A DNA stretch of 64,000 bases from Bacteroidota bacterium (lineage in GTDB: Bacteria > Bacteroidota > Ignavibacteria > UBA10030 > UBA6906): NCBI GenBank assembly GCA_019637975.1, contig JAHBUR010000017.1, forward strand, positions 26,921 to 90,920, read 5' to 3'. Below are positions 10,028-16,730 of the stretch, piece after piece. The notes under the pieces are model-generated. The model searched no databases and was not told the origin of the DNA. It saw only the letters and a list, made by a program, of their open reading frames with translations. Position numbers and translations under genes: made by a program. Position 1 is the first letter of the stretch, and every line of letters starts with the position of its first letter.

Positions 10028-11863
10028 ATGGTTTCATTGGATAAATTCCGGCTTGCAAATCTGACGCAACTTGTTACTTTTAGAGCGAGTACTATCACAG
10101 GGGCCTGCTTGCCACAAAAGTCCGCACTCGGTTTTCTCGCAGCGATTGTCATTCTTGCCTGCACGTTCGTCTTGTTCAGCCCGACGATGGGATTCGATTT
10201 CGTGAATTGGGACGACGACATGTACGTGTACGAGAATGATCGTGTTCAGGCGTTCACCGTCGAAAACGTGACGTGGTTTTTCTCGCATTCCTACTATCAT
10301 TCGTACATTCCCCTCACCATGCTCTCCCATATGATTGATTTCGCTATCTGGCGGTTCAATCCTTCAGGACATCACCTTACGAATGTCATTTTGCATGCGT
10401 TGAATGCAGTTTGGGTATTTCTGTTAAGCCTCCAACTCTTTGCCATCCTCAAACACGGAACGGCAGTCCGCGGGTTTCGTGAACTGCTGTTTCGGGAAGT
10501 GGACCGTGCAATTCTCTTCCCTGCCGCATTTACCGCCTGCCTCTTTGCGTGGCATCCGTTGCGGGTTGAATCGGTTGCATGGATTTCGGACCGGAAGGAT
10601 CTTCTATGCTTTTTCTTCCTCCTCCCCGCGACCATTTATTACATCAACTACATTGCGACAAGAGGCACGCCGAATGCCCGACGTTGGTATGTGACAGCTT
10701 TTGTCCTGTTCGTTCTTGCTTGCTTTGCAAAGTCTGTCGCAGTGGTTGTACCGGTTGTGTTTTTATTGATAGATGGAGCCTTTCTTCACAGAAAGAAACG
10801 GGGTATATCTCTCAAGAGTCTTGTTCTTGAGATAACGCCTTTCGTTCTTGTCGCTGTCGTTGTTGGTGTTCTCGCCATCAGGAGTATGCCGGAGCTTTCA
10901 ACAAGCGATATATACGAAATCCTCGCTCCGGTGCAGAGAATGCTTCTCCCCTTCCACAATCTCGTGTTGTATATCGGAAGAACTCTGTTCCCCTCCGATC
11001 TCTCGCCGATGTATCCGCTTGCAGGAGAGGGGGAAATGATGGCATCAGTTGCGCTGTTCGCCGCCGTTTCGGCTGCATGTCTTTTTCTTTTCAAGAAAGA
11101 AGTAAGAATGCCGTTGTTTGTCCTCGGGGCGTACATTGTACTCGCTGCGCCTTCGGCCGGATTTGCATCCGCTGTCGTGCAAACAACAGCAGACAGGTAT
11201 TCCTATTTGTCGACAGTACCGCTGTACTTGCCGGCCGGTTGGATTCTGGGAACATTGATCGAGAAGTTTCAGTTTCGGAATACGAACGTCTATGCGATTA
11301 CGGGAGTTGCCGTGCTTGCAGCGGGATTTTTCGGCTATCTGAGTCTCCGCCAGTTGCCGATGTGGATGAATTCGGAAACCCTTTGGGGACGAACGATAGC
11401 GTTGTATCCGACTATGCCGCTGCCGCACAACAACTACGGATTGGCGTTACAGGGACGGGGGGCTTTGGACAAGGCCGAGGAATCATTCCGGCGTGCCATT
11501 CAACTCAAGCCCGATTATCTTGAAGCACATTTGAATCTTGGCAACATCATGTTTACGAAGGGAAATTGGGATGAAGCGGAACGGCTGTTCTTGCGCGCTT
11601 CCGAGCTGCAGCCGAACCAAGCCGAAGTGTACAACAATCTTGGTGTGGTAGCGAACACCAAGGGGAATACGCTGGATGCCCTTCACTGGTTCCGGCGCAG
11701 CGTTGAAGTCAATCCCGAATACGCGCACGGATATTTCAATCTCGGCGTGCTGTACGAGAAGATGGGAAACGCGACCGCCGCCACAGAGGCATTAACGAAG
11801 GCGGCCCGTCTCGGACATCTTGCTGCCCAACATTCGCTGACGAAAGCCGGAGTTGTGTGGTAG
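10028..11863 (+). CDS. TMTC-like polytopic membrane protein with C-terminal TPRs
   Basis: About 611 residues from the ATG at 10028; a longer reading from 9911 would run into ebfC. The N-terminal ~450 residues hold about ten membrane segments with the pattern of TMTC/DUF1736-type GT-C proteins. WDDDMYVYEND in the first loop supplies acidic residues, followed by PLTMLSH and then GHHLTNVILHALNA. Residues ~460-600 are three to four TPR units (NNYGLALQGRG, HLNLGNIMFTKG, YNNLGVVANTKG, YFNLGVLYEKMG). In eukaryotes TMTC proteins O-mannosylate secreted proteins; bacterial relatives are poorly characterised. Membrane topology and TPRs are clear; glycosyltransferase activity is inferred. Confidence 0.8.
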   Translation: MVSLDKFRLANLTQLVTFRASTITGACLPQKSALGFLAAIVILACTFVLFSPTMGFDFVNWDDDMYVYENDRVQAFTVENVTWFFSHSYYHSYIPLTMLSHMIDFAIWRFNPSGHHLTNVILHALNAVWVFLLSLQLFAILKHGTAVRGFRELLFREVDRAILFPAAFTACLFAWHPLRVESVAWISDRKDLLCFFFLLPATIYYINYIATRGTPNARRWYVTAFVLFVLACFAKSVAVVVPVVFLLIDGAFLHRKKRGISLKSLVLEITPFVLVAVVVGVLAIRSMPELSTSDIYEILAPVQRMLLPFHNLVLYIGRTLFPSDLSPMYPLAGEGEMMASVALFAAVSAACLFLFKKEVRMPLFVLGAYIVLAAPSAGFASAVVQTTADRYSYLSTVPLYLPAGWILGTLIEKFQFRNTNVYAITGVAVLAAGFFGYLSLRQLPMWMNSETLWGRTIALYPTMPLPHNNYGLALQGRGALDKAEESFRRAIQLKPDYLEAHLNLGNIMFTKGNWDEAERLFLRASELQPNQAEVYNNLGVVANTKGNTLDALHWFRRSVEVNPEYAHGYFNLGVLYEKMGNATAATEALTKAARLGHLAAQHSLTKAGVVW

Positions 11864-11918
11864 TTTCTTGCCTTCACTTCCTTACTTTTGTATCTTGATA
11901 CGCAGATTTTGCAGCATT

Positions 11919-12055
11919 CGGGGCGTAGCTCAGCCCGGCTAGTTCCATTCCGACCGAACTTACCGCTTCCCAGGTAAGTTCGTCTTGTCGGAATGCGAAT
12001 CCCGCCGGAGGCGGAAAGCGCGCCCGCTGGCAGACAAAGAGAACTGTGTTTCACA
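11919..12055 (+). repeat. 137-bp tRNA-derived hairpin unit, copy 1
   Basis: It begins with the 24 bases that open the tRNA-Pro gene at 12503 (acceptor strand and D-arm, CGGGGCG...GGCTAG). It then diverges into a long two-part hairpin (CATTCCGAC/GTCGGAATG outside, CGAACTTACC/GGTAAGTTCG inside), followed by the CCGCCGGAGGCGG palindrome. A nearly identical unit of equal length lies at 12366-12502. Each unit directly precedes a tRNA-Pro-like sequence. The tRNA start is real homology, but no tRNA can fold because the anticodon and T arms are replaced. Confidence 0.8.
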
Positions 12056-12119
12056 CGGGGCGTAGCTCAGCCCGGCTAGAGCGTGGCGCCTTCGGCGCCA
12101 AAGTCGCAGGCTCGAACTC
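12056..12119 (+). pseudogene. Truncated tRNA-Pro copy with palindromic anticodon arm
   Basis: The sequence is identical to the intact tRNA-Pro through the D-arm. The 17-base anticodon arm is replaced by TGGCGCC-TTC-GGCGCCA, a perfect 7-bp stem with a 3-base loop (12084-12100). The 5' T-arm strand follows (AGTCGCAGGCTCGAACTC), and tRNA homology then stops exactly at the ATG of the GIY-YIG ORF. The 3' acceptor strand is missing and position 33 is not U, so it should not function as a tRNA. Confidence 0.8.
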
Positions 12120-12389
12120 ATGGTGGCATACATACTGCGTAGCCAAAAAACAGGAAGATACTACACCGGTGTAACGGAGGACCTTGCAGCTCGTCTGCAA
12201 CAACACAATGCCGGTCGGACTTCCTCGACACGACACGGGGTACCGTGGGAAGTCGTCTATTCACGCAGCTGCGAGAACCGTTCGCTGGCTGTGCAATTGG
12301 AACGTGAAATCAAATCTCGCGGAGCAAAAAGGTTCCTTGAGAGTCAGGAGTATTTCAAAATCCTACGGGGCGTAGCTCAGCCCGGCTAG
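12120..12389 (+). CDS. Small GIY-YIG nuclease domain protein lodged in tRNA-Pro repeats
   Basis: An 89-residue single-domain GIY-YIG protein of the small UPF0213/YhbQ-like class. The GIY-like AYI is at 3-5 and YTG at 15-17. Arg25, His29-Asn30, Pro42-Trp43 (VPWEVVYS) and the Glu/Lys helix (LEREIKS, 60-66) carry the expected metal-binding Glu and catalytic residues. The ATG follows immediately after a truncated tRNA-Pro. The last seven residues (RGVAQPG) and the TAG stop are encoded by the next tRNA-derived repeat, so the private coding part is 12120-12365 (82 codons). No Shine-Dalgarno is obvious. Such domains cut DNA in UvrC, homing enzymes and restriction enzymes; here the role is unknown, and the setting suggests a tRNA-associated mobile element. 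Confidence 0.85.
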   Translation: MVAYILRSQKTGRYYTGVTEDLAARLQQHNAGRTSSTRHGVPWEVVYSRSCENRSLAVQLEREIKSRGAKRFLESQEYFKILRGVAQPG

Positions 12390-12502
12390 TTCCATTCCGA
12401 CCGAACTTACCGCTTCTCAGGTAAGTTCGTTTTGTCGGAATGCGAATCCCGCCGGAGGCGGGAAGCGCCCGTTGGCAGAACAAAAGAGAACAGTGTTTCA
12501 TA
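12366..12502 (+). repeat. 137-bp tRNA-derived hairpin unit, copy 2
   Basis: Near-identical to the unit at 11919, with scattered substitutions (for example CTTCTCAG for CTTCCCAG in the loop, and GGCGGGAAG for GGCGGAAAG). It starts with the same 24-base tRNA-Pro beginning, which also encodes the end of the GIY-YIG ORF, and it directly precedes the intact tRNA-Pro. The spacing of 447 bp between copies indicates a tandem duplication of hairpin unit plus tRNA. Confidence 0.8.
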
Positions 12503-12577
12503 CGGGGCGTAGCTCAGCCCGGCTAGAGCGCTTGCTTTGGGAGCAAGAAGTCGCAGGTTCGAATCCTGTCGCCCCGA
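12503..12577 (+). tRNA. tRNA-Pro, anticodon UGG
   Basis: All arms can be drawn: acceptor CGGGGCG/CGCCCCG with discriminator A; D-stem GCTC/GAGC; anticodon stem CTTGC/GCAAG with loop TTTGGGA (anticodon TGG); variable loop AAGTC; T-stem GCAGG/CCTGT with loop TTCGAAT. CCA is not encoded; CTA follows. It is the only intact copy in a cluster of broken ones, so it is probably the functional gene. Confidence 0.95.
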
Positions 12578-12593
12578 CTACAATAAGACAACG

Positions 12594-12651
12594 GTCGCAG
12601 GTTCTCAGCCGAAGGCTGATCCGCCTCCGGCGGAGAATCCTGTCGCCCCGA
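12594..12651 (+). pseudogene. 3' half of tRNA-Pro split by an inserted palindrome
   Basis: GTCGCAGGTTC (12594-12604), identical to the T-arm of tRNA-Pro, is followed by a 30-base insert and then GAATCCTGTCGCCCCGA (12635-12651), which resumes at the very next base. The 5' half of the tRNA is absent here. Together with the 5' fragment at 12056-12119 it could be the other half of one ancestral tRNA gene. Confidence 0.75.
12605..12634. repeat. 30-bp double palindrome inserted in a tRNA T-loop
   Basis: Two small palindromes in series, CAGCCGAAGGCTG and CCGCCTCCGGCGG, sit between T-loop bases TTC and GAAT. The second motif, reverse-complemented, recurs in both 137-bp units (CCGCCGGAGGCGG). This suggests a family of tiny mobile or replicated palindromes in the genome. 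Confidence 0.7.
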
Positions 12652-12797
12652 CGAACATCTTTTTGTGAGAAAACAGGTTGAGTTTTGTGCAGAGAGGATT
12701 CACCCGCCCGCGGTAACCATCAACAACCCTCGCCGCAACAGTTCCGCACACACTCTCTCCATCAGCATATATTCCCCAATGTGCAAGGAGGCACTCC

Positions 12798-14669
12798 ATG
12801 TGTAAGCAACACTCTTCACTTGTAACCGCAGTAATGTTCATTCTGCTCAAGCTTTCGGCGTTTCAGATCGTCTTTGCCGCAAACGTGACAAACGCCATCG
12901 TCGTCGGCGGTGTTACAGAGAGTTCCGCGCGATTTTGGGTGAGAATATCGGGACCGGGAACAGTTCAGATGCAGCTTTCGCAAACAACTGATTTTTCTTC
13001 TCCCATCCTCAGTTCACAGGAGAGTGCATTGGAAGTGCGTAACTATGCGGCTATCGTCTCCGCCCAAGGATTGCAGGCAGACAGGAAGTACTACTACCGG
13101 GCGTTAGTGGATGGAGTCCCCCACACACGCATCGGCTCCTTCTACACATTTCCATCACCGGGAACCGCTTCCAACTTTACGTTTGCATTTGGTTCTTGCC
13201 AACAAGGCTCGCCATTTGTCCCCAGCTCCGGCAGAGGCGGCGTATTTCGAGAAGTCGTGAGGGCACATCCCAAGTTCTTTCTCCAGATCGGCGATTGGGG
13301 GTATCCTGACACAACGGATAACATCCCTGAAGACAGTACATTCTTTTCCTATGATTACAGCCGTGTTCAATCGAGTTATCTTGAACGAACAATACCCGGC
13401 TACCCGATGGATTCCCTGATGCTCATCTCACCTGTAAACTACGTGTATGACGATCATGACTTTCTGAACAACAACTCCTCGGCAACAACGGCAAGTTTTT
13501 CCATTCCCGTTCGACCCAGTCCGTACGGCGATGACTTCATTGCACGGGAGATTCTTGCCTTTCCGGAGGGCCGCCTGAACAGCATCCGCGGCTACAAGGA
13601 GAACATGCCGACCTACCCGCTTGTGAACGAATCACGCGGCATCTATCATAAATTCACGTACGGCAATGTCGATGTCTTCATGCTCGATTTGCGTGCGCAG
13701 CGCTCGCCGAATCAAGAGAGCCTGAGAAAGAATTCCGCAACGCAACGCTGGGAGTTTGTTCCACCGGCGGGACATTCCATCATCGGCAGAACCGGCGCAC
13801 CCGGCTCCGGCCAAAGTCAACTTGATTGGTTTTTAGGTGAGCTTCAGGCTTCGACTGCAACGTGGAAGTTCGTTACCAGCACGGTTCCGTTTAATGTTTC
13901 CCAGATAGGGGCATTGCTTGCGGGAATATTTCTTCAGGATTCCCTTATCACTCTGCCGGGTGTGCCCATTCCGGTGAGCGCCATTTTTGCGGCAATGGAA
14001 TTGACAGACAAGTGGTGCGGCTTTCCGCAGGATGCGCAGGCGGTTCTCGATTTCGTCAACACGAATAACATCAAGAACGTCATCGTCCTGAGCGGCGATC
14101 AGCATACCGCTGCCATTGATGACGGGGCAAATGCAGGCTTCCCCGAAATCATGGCGGGCGGGCTCGACATCACCAACTCACGAATCGTTGCCCTCTTCGA
14201 GGCGTTCGGACTTCACATCTGGAACAAAGGCGGACAGGGAATCACGACAAACGAATTCAATAACGCGTACGGGAAGATCAATGTCTTTGGCGAGGACTCC
14301 GTCCAACTGCAACTCATCGATGAATTCGGGACGATGTTCGCCACTCACACTGTTCTGAATCAACTGACAACCGGGGCGGAAGAAGCTTCCGGGCCGTCAG
14401 CTTTTGCATTACTGCAGAACTTTCCGAACCCGTTCAATTCGACGACAACAATCCGCTTCAACATTCCTCACGTGCAGACACGTAGTCTTGTAACCCTCAA
14501 GGTCTATGATGTTTTGGGGCGGGATATTGCCACGCTGGTAAACGAGGTTAAGGAGCCGGGCACACATACCGCCTTCCTTGATGCCACGAACCTTGCAAGC
14601 GGCGTGTACTACTATCGCCTGAAAGCAGGGGAAAACGTCCTGACGAAGAAGATGGTACTTTTACGATAG
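12798..14669 (+). CDS. Secreted PhoD-like alkaline phosphatase/phosphodiesterase with T9SS domain
   Basis: A 623-residue protein. Residues 1-~28 are a signal peptide, 30-120 an FN3-like N-terminal domain as in PhoD proteins, and 125-~510 a PhoD-type metallophosphatase. FGSC at 131-134, GDWGYPD at 165-171, YDDHD at 217-221 and LSGDQHTAAID near 430 provide the metal ligands. The last ~85 residues are a type A T9SS sorting domain (QNFPNPFNS core, ending KKMVLLR). AAGGAGG lies 6 bases before the ATG. It should act outside the cell, anchored or released by T9SS, to free phosphate from organic phosphates. A hairpin terminator follows. Confidence 0.93.
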   Translation: MCKQHSSLVTAVMFILLKLSAFQIVFAANVTNAIVVGGVTESSARFWVRISGPGTVQMQLSQTTDFSSPILSSQESALEVRNYAAIVSAQGLQADRKYYYRALVDGVPHTRIGSFYTFPSPGTASNFTFAFGSCQQGSPFVPSSGRGGVFREVVRAHPKFFLQIGDWGYPDTTDNIPEDSTFFSYDYSRVQSSYLERTIPGYPMDSLMLISPVNYVYDDHDFLNNNSSATTASFSIPVRPSPYGDDFIAREILAFPEGRLNSIRGYKENMPTYPLVNESRGIYHKFTYGNVDVFMLDLRAQRSPNQESLRKNSATQRWEFVPPAGHSIIGRTGAPGSGQSQLDWFLGELQASTATWKFVTSTVPFNVSQIGALLAGIFLQDSLITLPGVPIPVSAIFAAMELTDKWCGFPQDAQAVLDFVNTNNIKNVIVLSGDQHTAAIDDGANAGFPEIMAGGLDITNSRIVALFEAFGLHIWNKGGQGITTNEFNNAYGKINVFGEDSVQLQLIDEFGTMFATHTVLNQLTTGAEEASGPSAFALLQNFPNPFNSTTTIRFNIPHVQTRSLVTLKVYDVLGRDIATLVNEVKEPGTHTAFLDATNLASGVYYYRLKAGENVLTKKMVLLR

Positions 14670-14673
14670 TGCC

Positions 14674-14710
14674 AAATGACCGGCGGAGGAGATCCGCTGC
14701 CCGTCATTTT
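14674..14710. terminator. Bidirectional hairpin between convergent genes
   Basis: AAATGAC pairs with GTCATTT, with an inner GCGGA/TCCGC stem; a T4 run ends it on the plus strand and A3 begins it. It follows the PhoD-like gene by 4 bases and overlaps the stop codon of the convergent TonB-like gene, so it can serve both. Confidence 0.65.
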
Positions 14711-15405
14711 GACGGCAGCACAAATTGCACAACTACGGGGACCGTCTCACTTTGTTTCTTGTCTGTCCCCCCTTCGCTTTTCTCCTCATAGAACTTGTAT
14801 GCCGTAATCGCCTTCAGCACTTCTTCGTCGCAGCCGCCGCCCAAGCGCTTGGTGATTTTCACTTCGGAGATGCGTTTCTCTTCATTCAACGCAACGCTTG
14901 CGAAGACGGCTCCCTCAATTCTTTTGCTCACTGCCTCCGGGGGGTAAGCGATTTTCGCCTCGAGCGATGCAGGACCCTCGACGATAAGTACCGTCGGGGA
15001 TTTGATTTTCTTCGGCAACTCTTCCGAGTTCTTTTTGATGATATCCGATTTCGGGCTGAGTTTGAATTTGAAGGGGATGCTGACCCAGCAAGCAACGGGT
15101 TTCTCCTTGATTGTTCCGGGCGAAAACCGGAATTGCCGCGCTGCATCAATTGCCGATTGTTCGAACGCTTTCTCGGACGATTTCAACACTTCGATCTTCA
15201 CAGGAACGCCTTTGTCCGATACAAGAACCTTTAGCCAAACCAAGCCTTCAAGATTGTTTTCCATTGCTTCCTTTGGGTAAACGGGATGTACGCGGGAGGT
15301 GATTGCCGGTTCTTTGTCAACCATTTCGAAGGCACCGTCTTTCTCCTGCGCGTTCAACCATGTTCCAACAAAGAACAGAAGAAAGACAACGAGATGTCGT
15401 TTCAT
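14704..15405 (-). CDS. Periplasmic protein with two TonB C-terminal domains
   Basis: A 233-residue protein with an N-terminal signal peptide (cleavage after about residue 20). Two TonB-C-like domains follow: about 35-120 (VHPVYPKEAMENNLEGLVWLK...AARQFRFSPG) and about 145-230 (AKIAYPPEAVSKRIEGAVFAS). There is no long Pro-rich periplasm-spanning arm and no clear membrane anchor, so it is probably not a classical energy-transducing TonB. It lies 10 bases after the anti-sigma gene and is co-oriented with the sigma factor, so it may be a target or modulator of that system. The last bases overlap a terminator hairpin. Confidence 0.82.
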   Translation of the reverse strand: MKRHLVVFLLFFVGTWLNAQEKDGAFEMVDKEPAITSRVHPVYPKEAMENNLEGLVWLKVLVSDKGVPVKIEVLKSSEKAFEQSAIDAARQFRFSPGTIKEKPVACWVSIPFKFKLSPKSDIIKKNSEELPKKIKSPTVLIVEGPASLEAKIAYPPEAVSKRIEGAVFASVALNEEKRISEVKITKRLGGGCDEEVLKAITAYKFYEEKSEGGTDKKQSETVPVVVQFVLPSK

Positions 15406-15415
15406 TTTTTTTCTC

Positions 15416-15868
15416 CTATTGAATGTCGTGATGAGTCTGATTGTGTGTTCCCTGCACTTCTACGGGCTGCAGGCCGATAACGTACACTACCTTTTGCGGT
15501 TCACCTTTCTTCGTTTGACGTTCTGACAGGAACAGCATCGAGGTTGCAAGCGAAGCAATGAGCAGGAGGAATGCAGCGGCGAGAGCGGGGGCCGGAACGG
15601 CAAACTTCTCTTTCCAGAATTCTGAGAACCTGGATCTGTGCGACGTTGCAGTGTGAAGCGGCATCGACAGAACCTTCTCGTCCAGCGTTGCAGGAACCGC
15701 CACTTCCTTGCTTGCCGTAAGAGCAGACCGCAACTGCAGCAGGGTTCGCATGTAGTTCCTGCACCGTTTACACTCCCCCAAATGATGGAAGGTCGTTGCG
15801 GACTCCGGCTCCTGTAACTCGTTGTCCATCAATGCGCTGACGAGCTCCTGATATTCGTTGCAGTTCAT
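15416..15868 (-). CDS. Membrane anti-sigma factor with zinc-finger (ZAS) domain
   Basis: A 150-residue protein. The N-terminal domain contains HHLGECKRC near residues 28-36, the H-x3-C-x2-C signature of zinc-binding anti-sigma domains. One transmembrane helix lies at about 95-117 (FAVPAPALAAAFLLLIASLA), followed by a short extracytoplasmic tail. It should hold the ECF sigma factor encoded just upstream at the inner membrane until a signal releases it. The start codon overlaps the sigma stop as ATGA, the usual coupling of such pairs. Confidence 0.9.
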   Translation of the reverse strand: MNCNEYQELVSALMDNELQEPESATTFHHLGECKRCRNYMRTLLQLRSALTASKEVAVPATLDEKVLSMPLHTATSHRSRFSEFWKEKFAVPAPALAAAFLLLIASLATSMLFLSERQTKKGEPQKVVYVIGLQPVEVQGTHNQTHHDIQ

Positions 15869-16416
15869 GACTTCGCCCTTTCTCTCATCATTGGCTCAAG
15901 GTTCTTTGCGAGCGCCTGCCGCGCTTTGAAAAGCCGGGACTTCACCGCACTCTCCGTCGCGCCCGTGATGCGGGCAATCTCGGTGTACGAAAGCTGCTCA
16001 TATTCCCGCAACATCAATACTTCACGGTACTCGATTCTCAGACGGCTCATCATCTGATGGACAATGCCGCTGATGTCTTTGTCAACAAGAAGCGTTAGCG
16101 GCGTCTCTTCGTCCCACACATCATCCAGCCCGTCATCTGATGATGCTTTGCGTTGGCGTAAGTTCATCAGAGCCTCGTTGCGCGCAATCTGAAATATCCA
16201 GCCGCGAAACGAGCCGGGATTGCCGACTGTGTGTGCGCCGTTACATATCTTCACGAATGTATCATGCACAGCATCTTCCGCCTGCGCTTCGTTCTTGAGC
16301 AGATGCAGGCAGAAGCGGAAGAGATGCACCTTGTAGCGACTGTACAGGTGTGCAAGCGCTGTACGCTCGCCACGGCGAATGCGCTCAAGCAGTTCTTCGT
16401 CCGAATCGGGATGCAT
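15865..16416 (-). CDS. ECF-type RNA polymerase sigma factor
   Basis: 183 residues from the Met at 16416; an in-frame ATG at 16461 would add 15 residues not typical of the family. Sigma region 2 (LYSRYKVHLFRFCLHLLKNEAQAEDAVHDTFVKI...FRGWIFQIARNEALMNLRQ) and region 4 (MSRLRIEYREVLMLREYEQLSYTEIARITGATESAVKSRLFKARQAL) are both complete. It would direct transcription of an unknown regulon when released by the adjacent ZAS anti-sigma factor. The operon is sigma, anti-sigma, TonB-like protein. Confidence 0.95.
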   Translation of the reverse strand: MHPDSDEELLERIRRGERTALAHLYSRYKVHLFRFCLHLLKNEAQAEDAVHDTFVKICNGAHTVGNPGSFRGWIFQIARNEALMNLRQRKASSDDGLDDVWDEETPLTLLVDKDISGIVHQMMSRLRIEYREVLMLREYEQLSYTEIARITGATESAVKSRLFKARQALAKNLEPMMRERAKS

Positions 16417-16524
16417 GGCCTGTTCAGTTGCTTCGGTAGTCTCTGTAGAGAAGATGCACAAAGGGGAGAAAAGTTGCTGGGAGGCTGTTGGGCAAAGAGA
16501 CTCTGCGCTTCTCCGCCACTTTTC

Positions 16525-16553
16525 TTGACATTACAGAGAAAACCGGGTATCTT
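16525..16553 (+). promoter_or_regulatory. Sigma70-like promoter for the FG-GAP gene
   Basis: TTGACA at 16525-16530, a 17-base spacer, and TATCTT at 16548-16553. The preceding bases TTTTC are the same as at the similar promoter at 28496, also upstream of an FG-GAP T9SS gene. The start codon is ~175 bases downstream, leaving a leader that contains the CCTTA repeat. Confidence 0.55.
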
Positions 16554-16625
16554 GCTGCTGTTGGAAAAACCTTGGTTCCCGTTCTCTCAATTGCCGACGC
16601 CGTGGGGACAAGGCAGGGTGGATGA

Positions 16626-16685
16626 CCTTACCTTACCTTACCTTACCTTACCTTACCTTACCTTACCTTACCTTACCTTACCTTA
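16626..16685 (+). repeat. Pentanucleotide microsatellite (CCTTA)12
   Basis: Twelve perfect tandem copies of CCTTA end 45 bases before the ATG of the FG-GAP T9SS gene and lie downstream of its candidate promoter. Perfect pentamer arrays are prone to slipped-strand change in copy number. Because the array is non-coding, the effect would be on transcription, mRNA folding or stability rather than reading frame. Confidence 0.97.
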
Positions 16686-16730
16686 CTGCGCTCGCGCATT
16701 CATCGTGACACTTTTGGTGGAGGAATCACC

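Noticed and set aside
11919..12502. CRISPR-like array
   Set aside because: The repeated units are 137 bp, start with tRNA sequence and have no short regular repeat-spacer pattern; no cas genes.
12472..12681. 69-residue plus-strand ORF across the tRNA-Pro
   Set aside because: It is translation of the tRNA gene and repeats (the VAGSNPVAP stretch is the usual false product of a tRNA T-arm).
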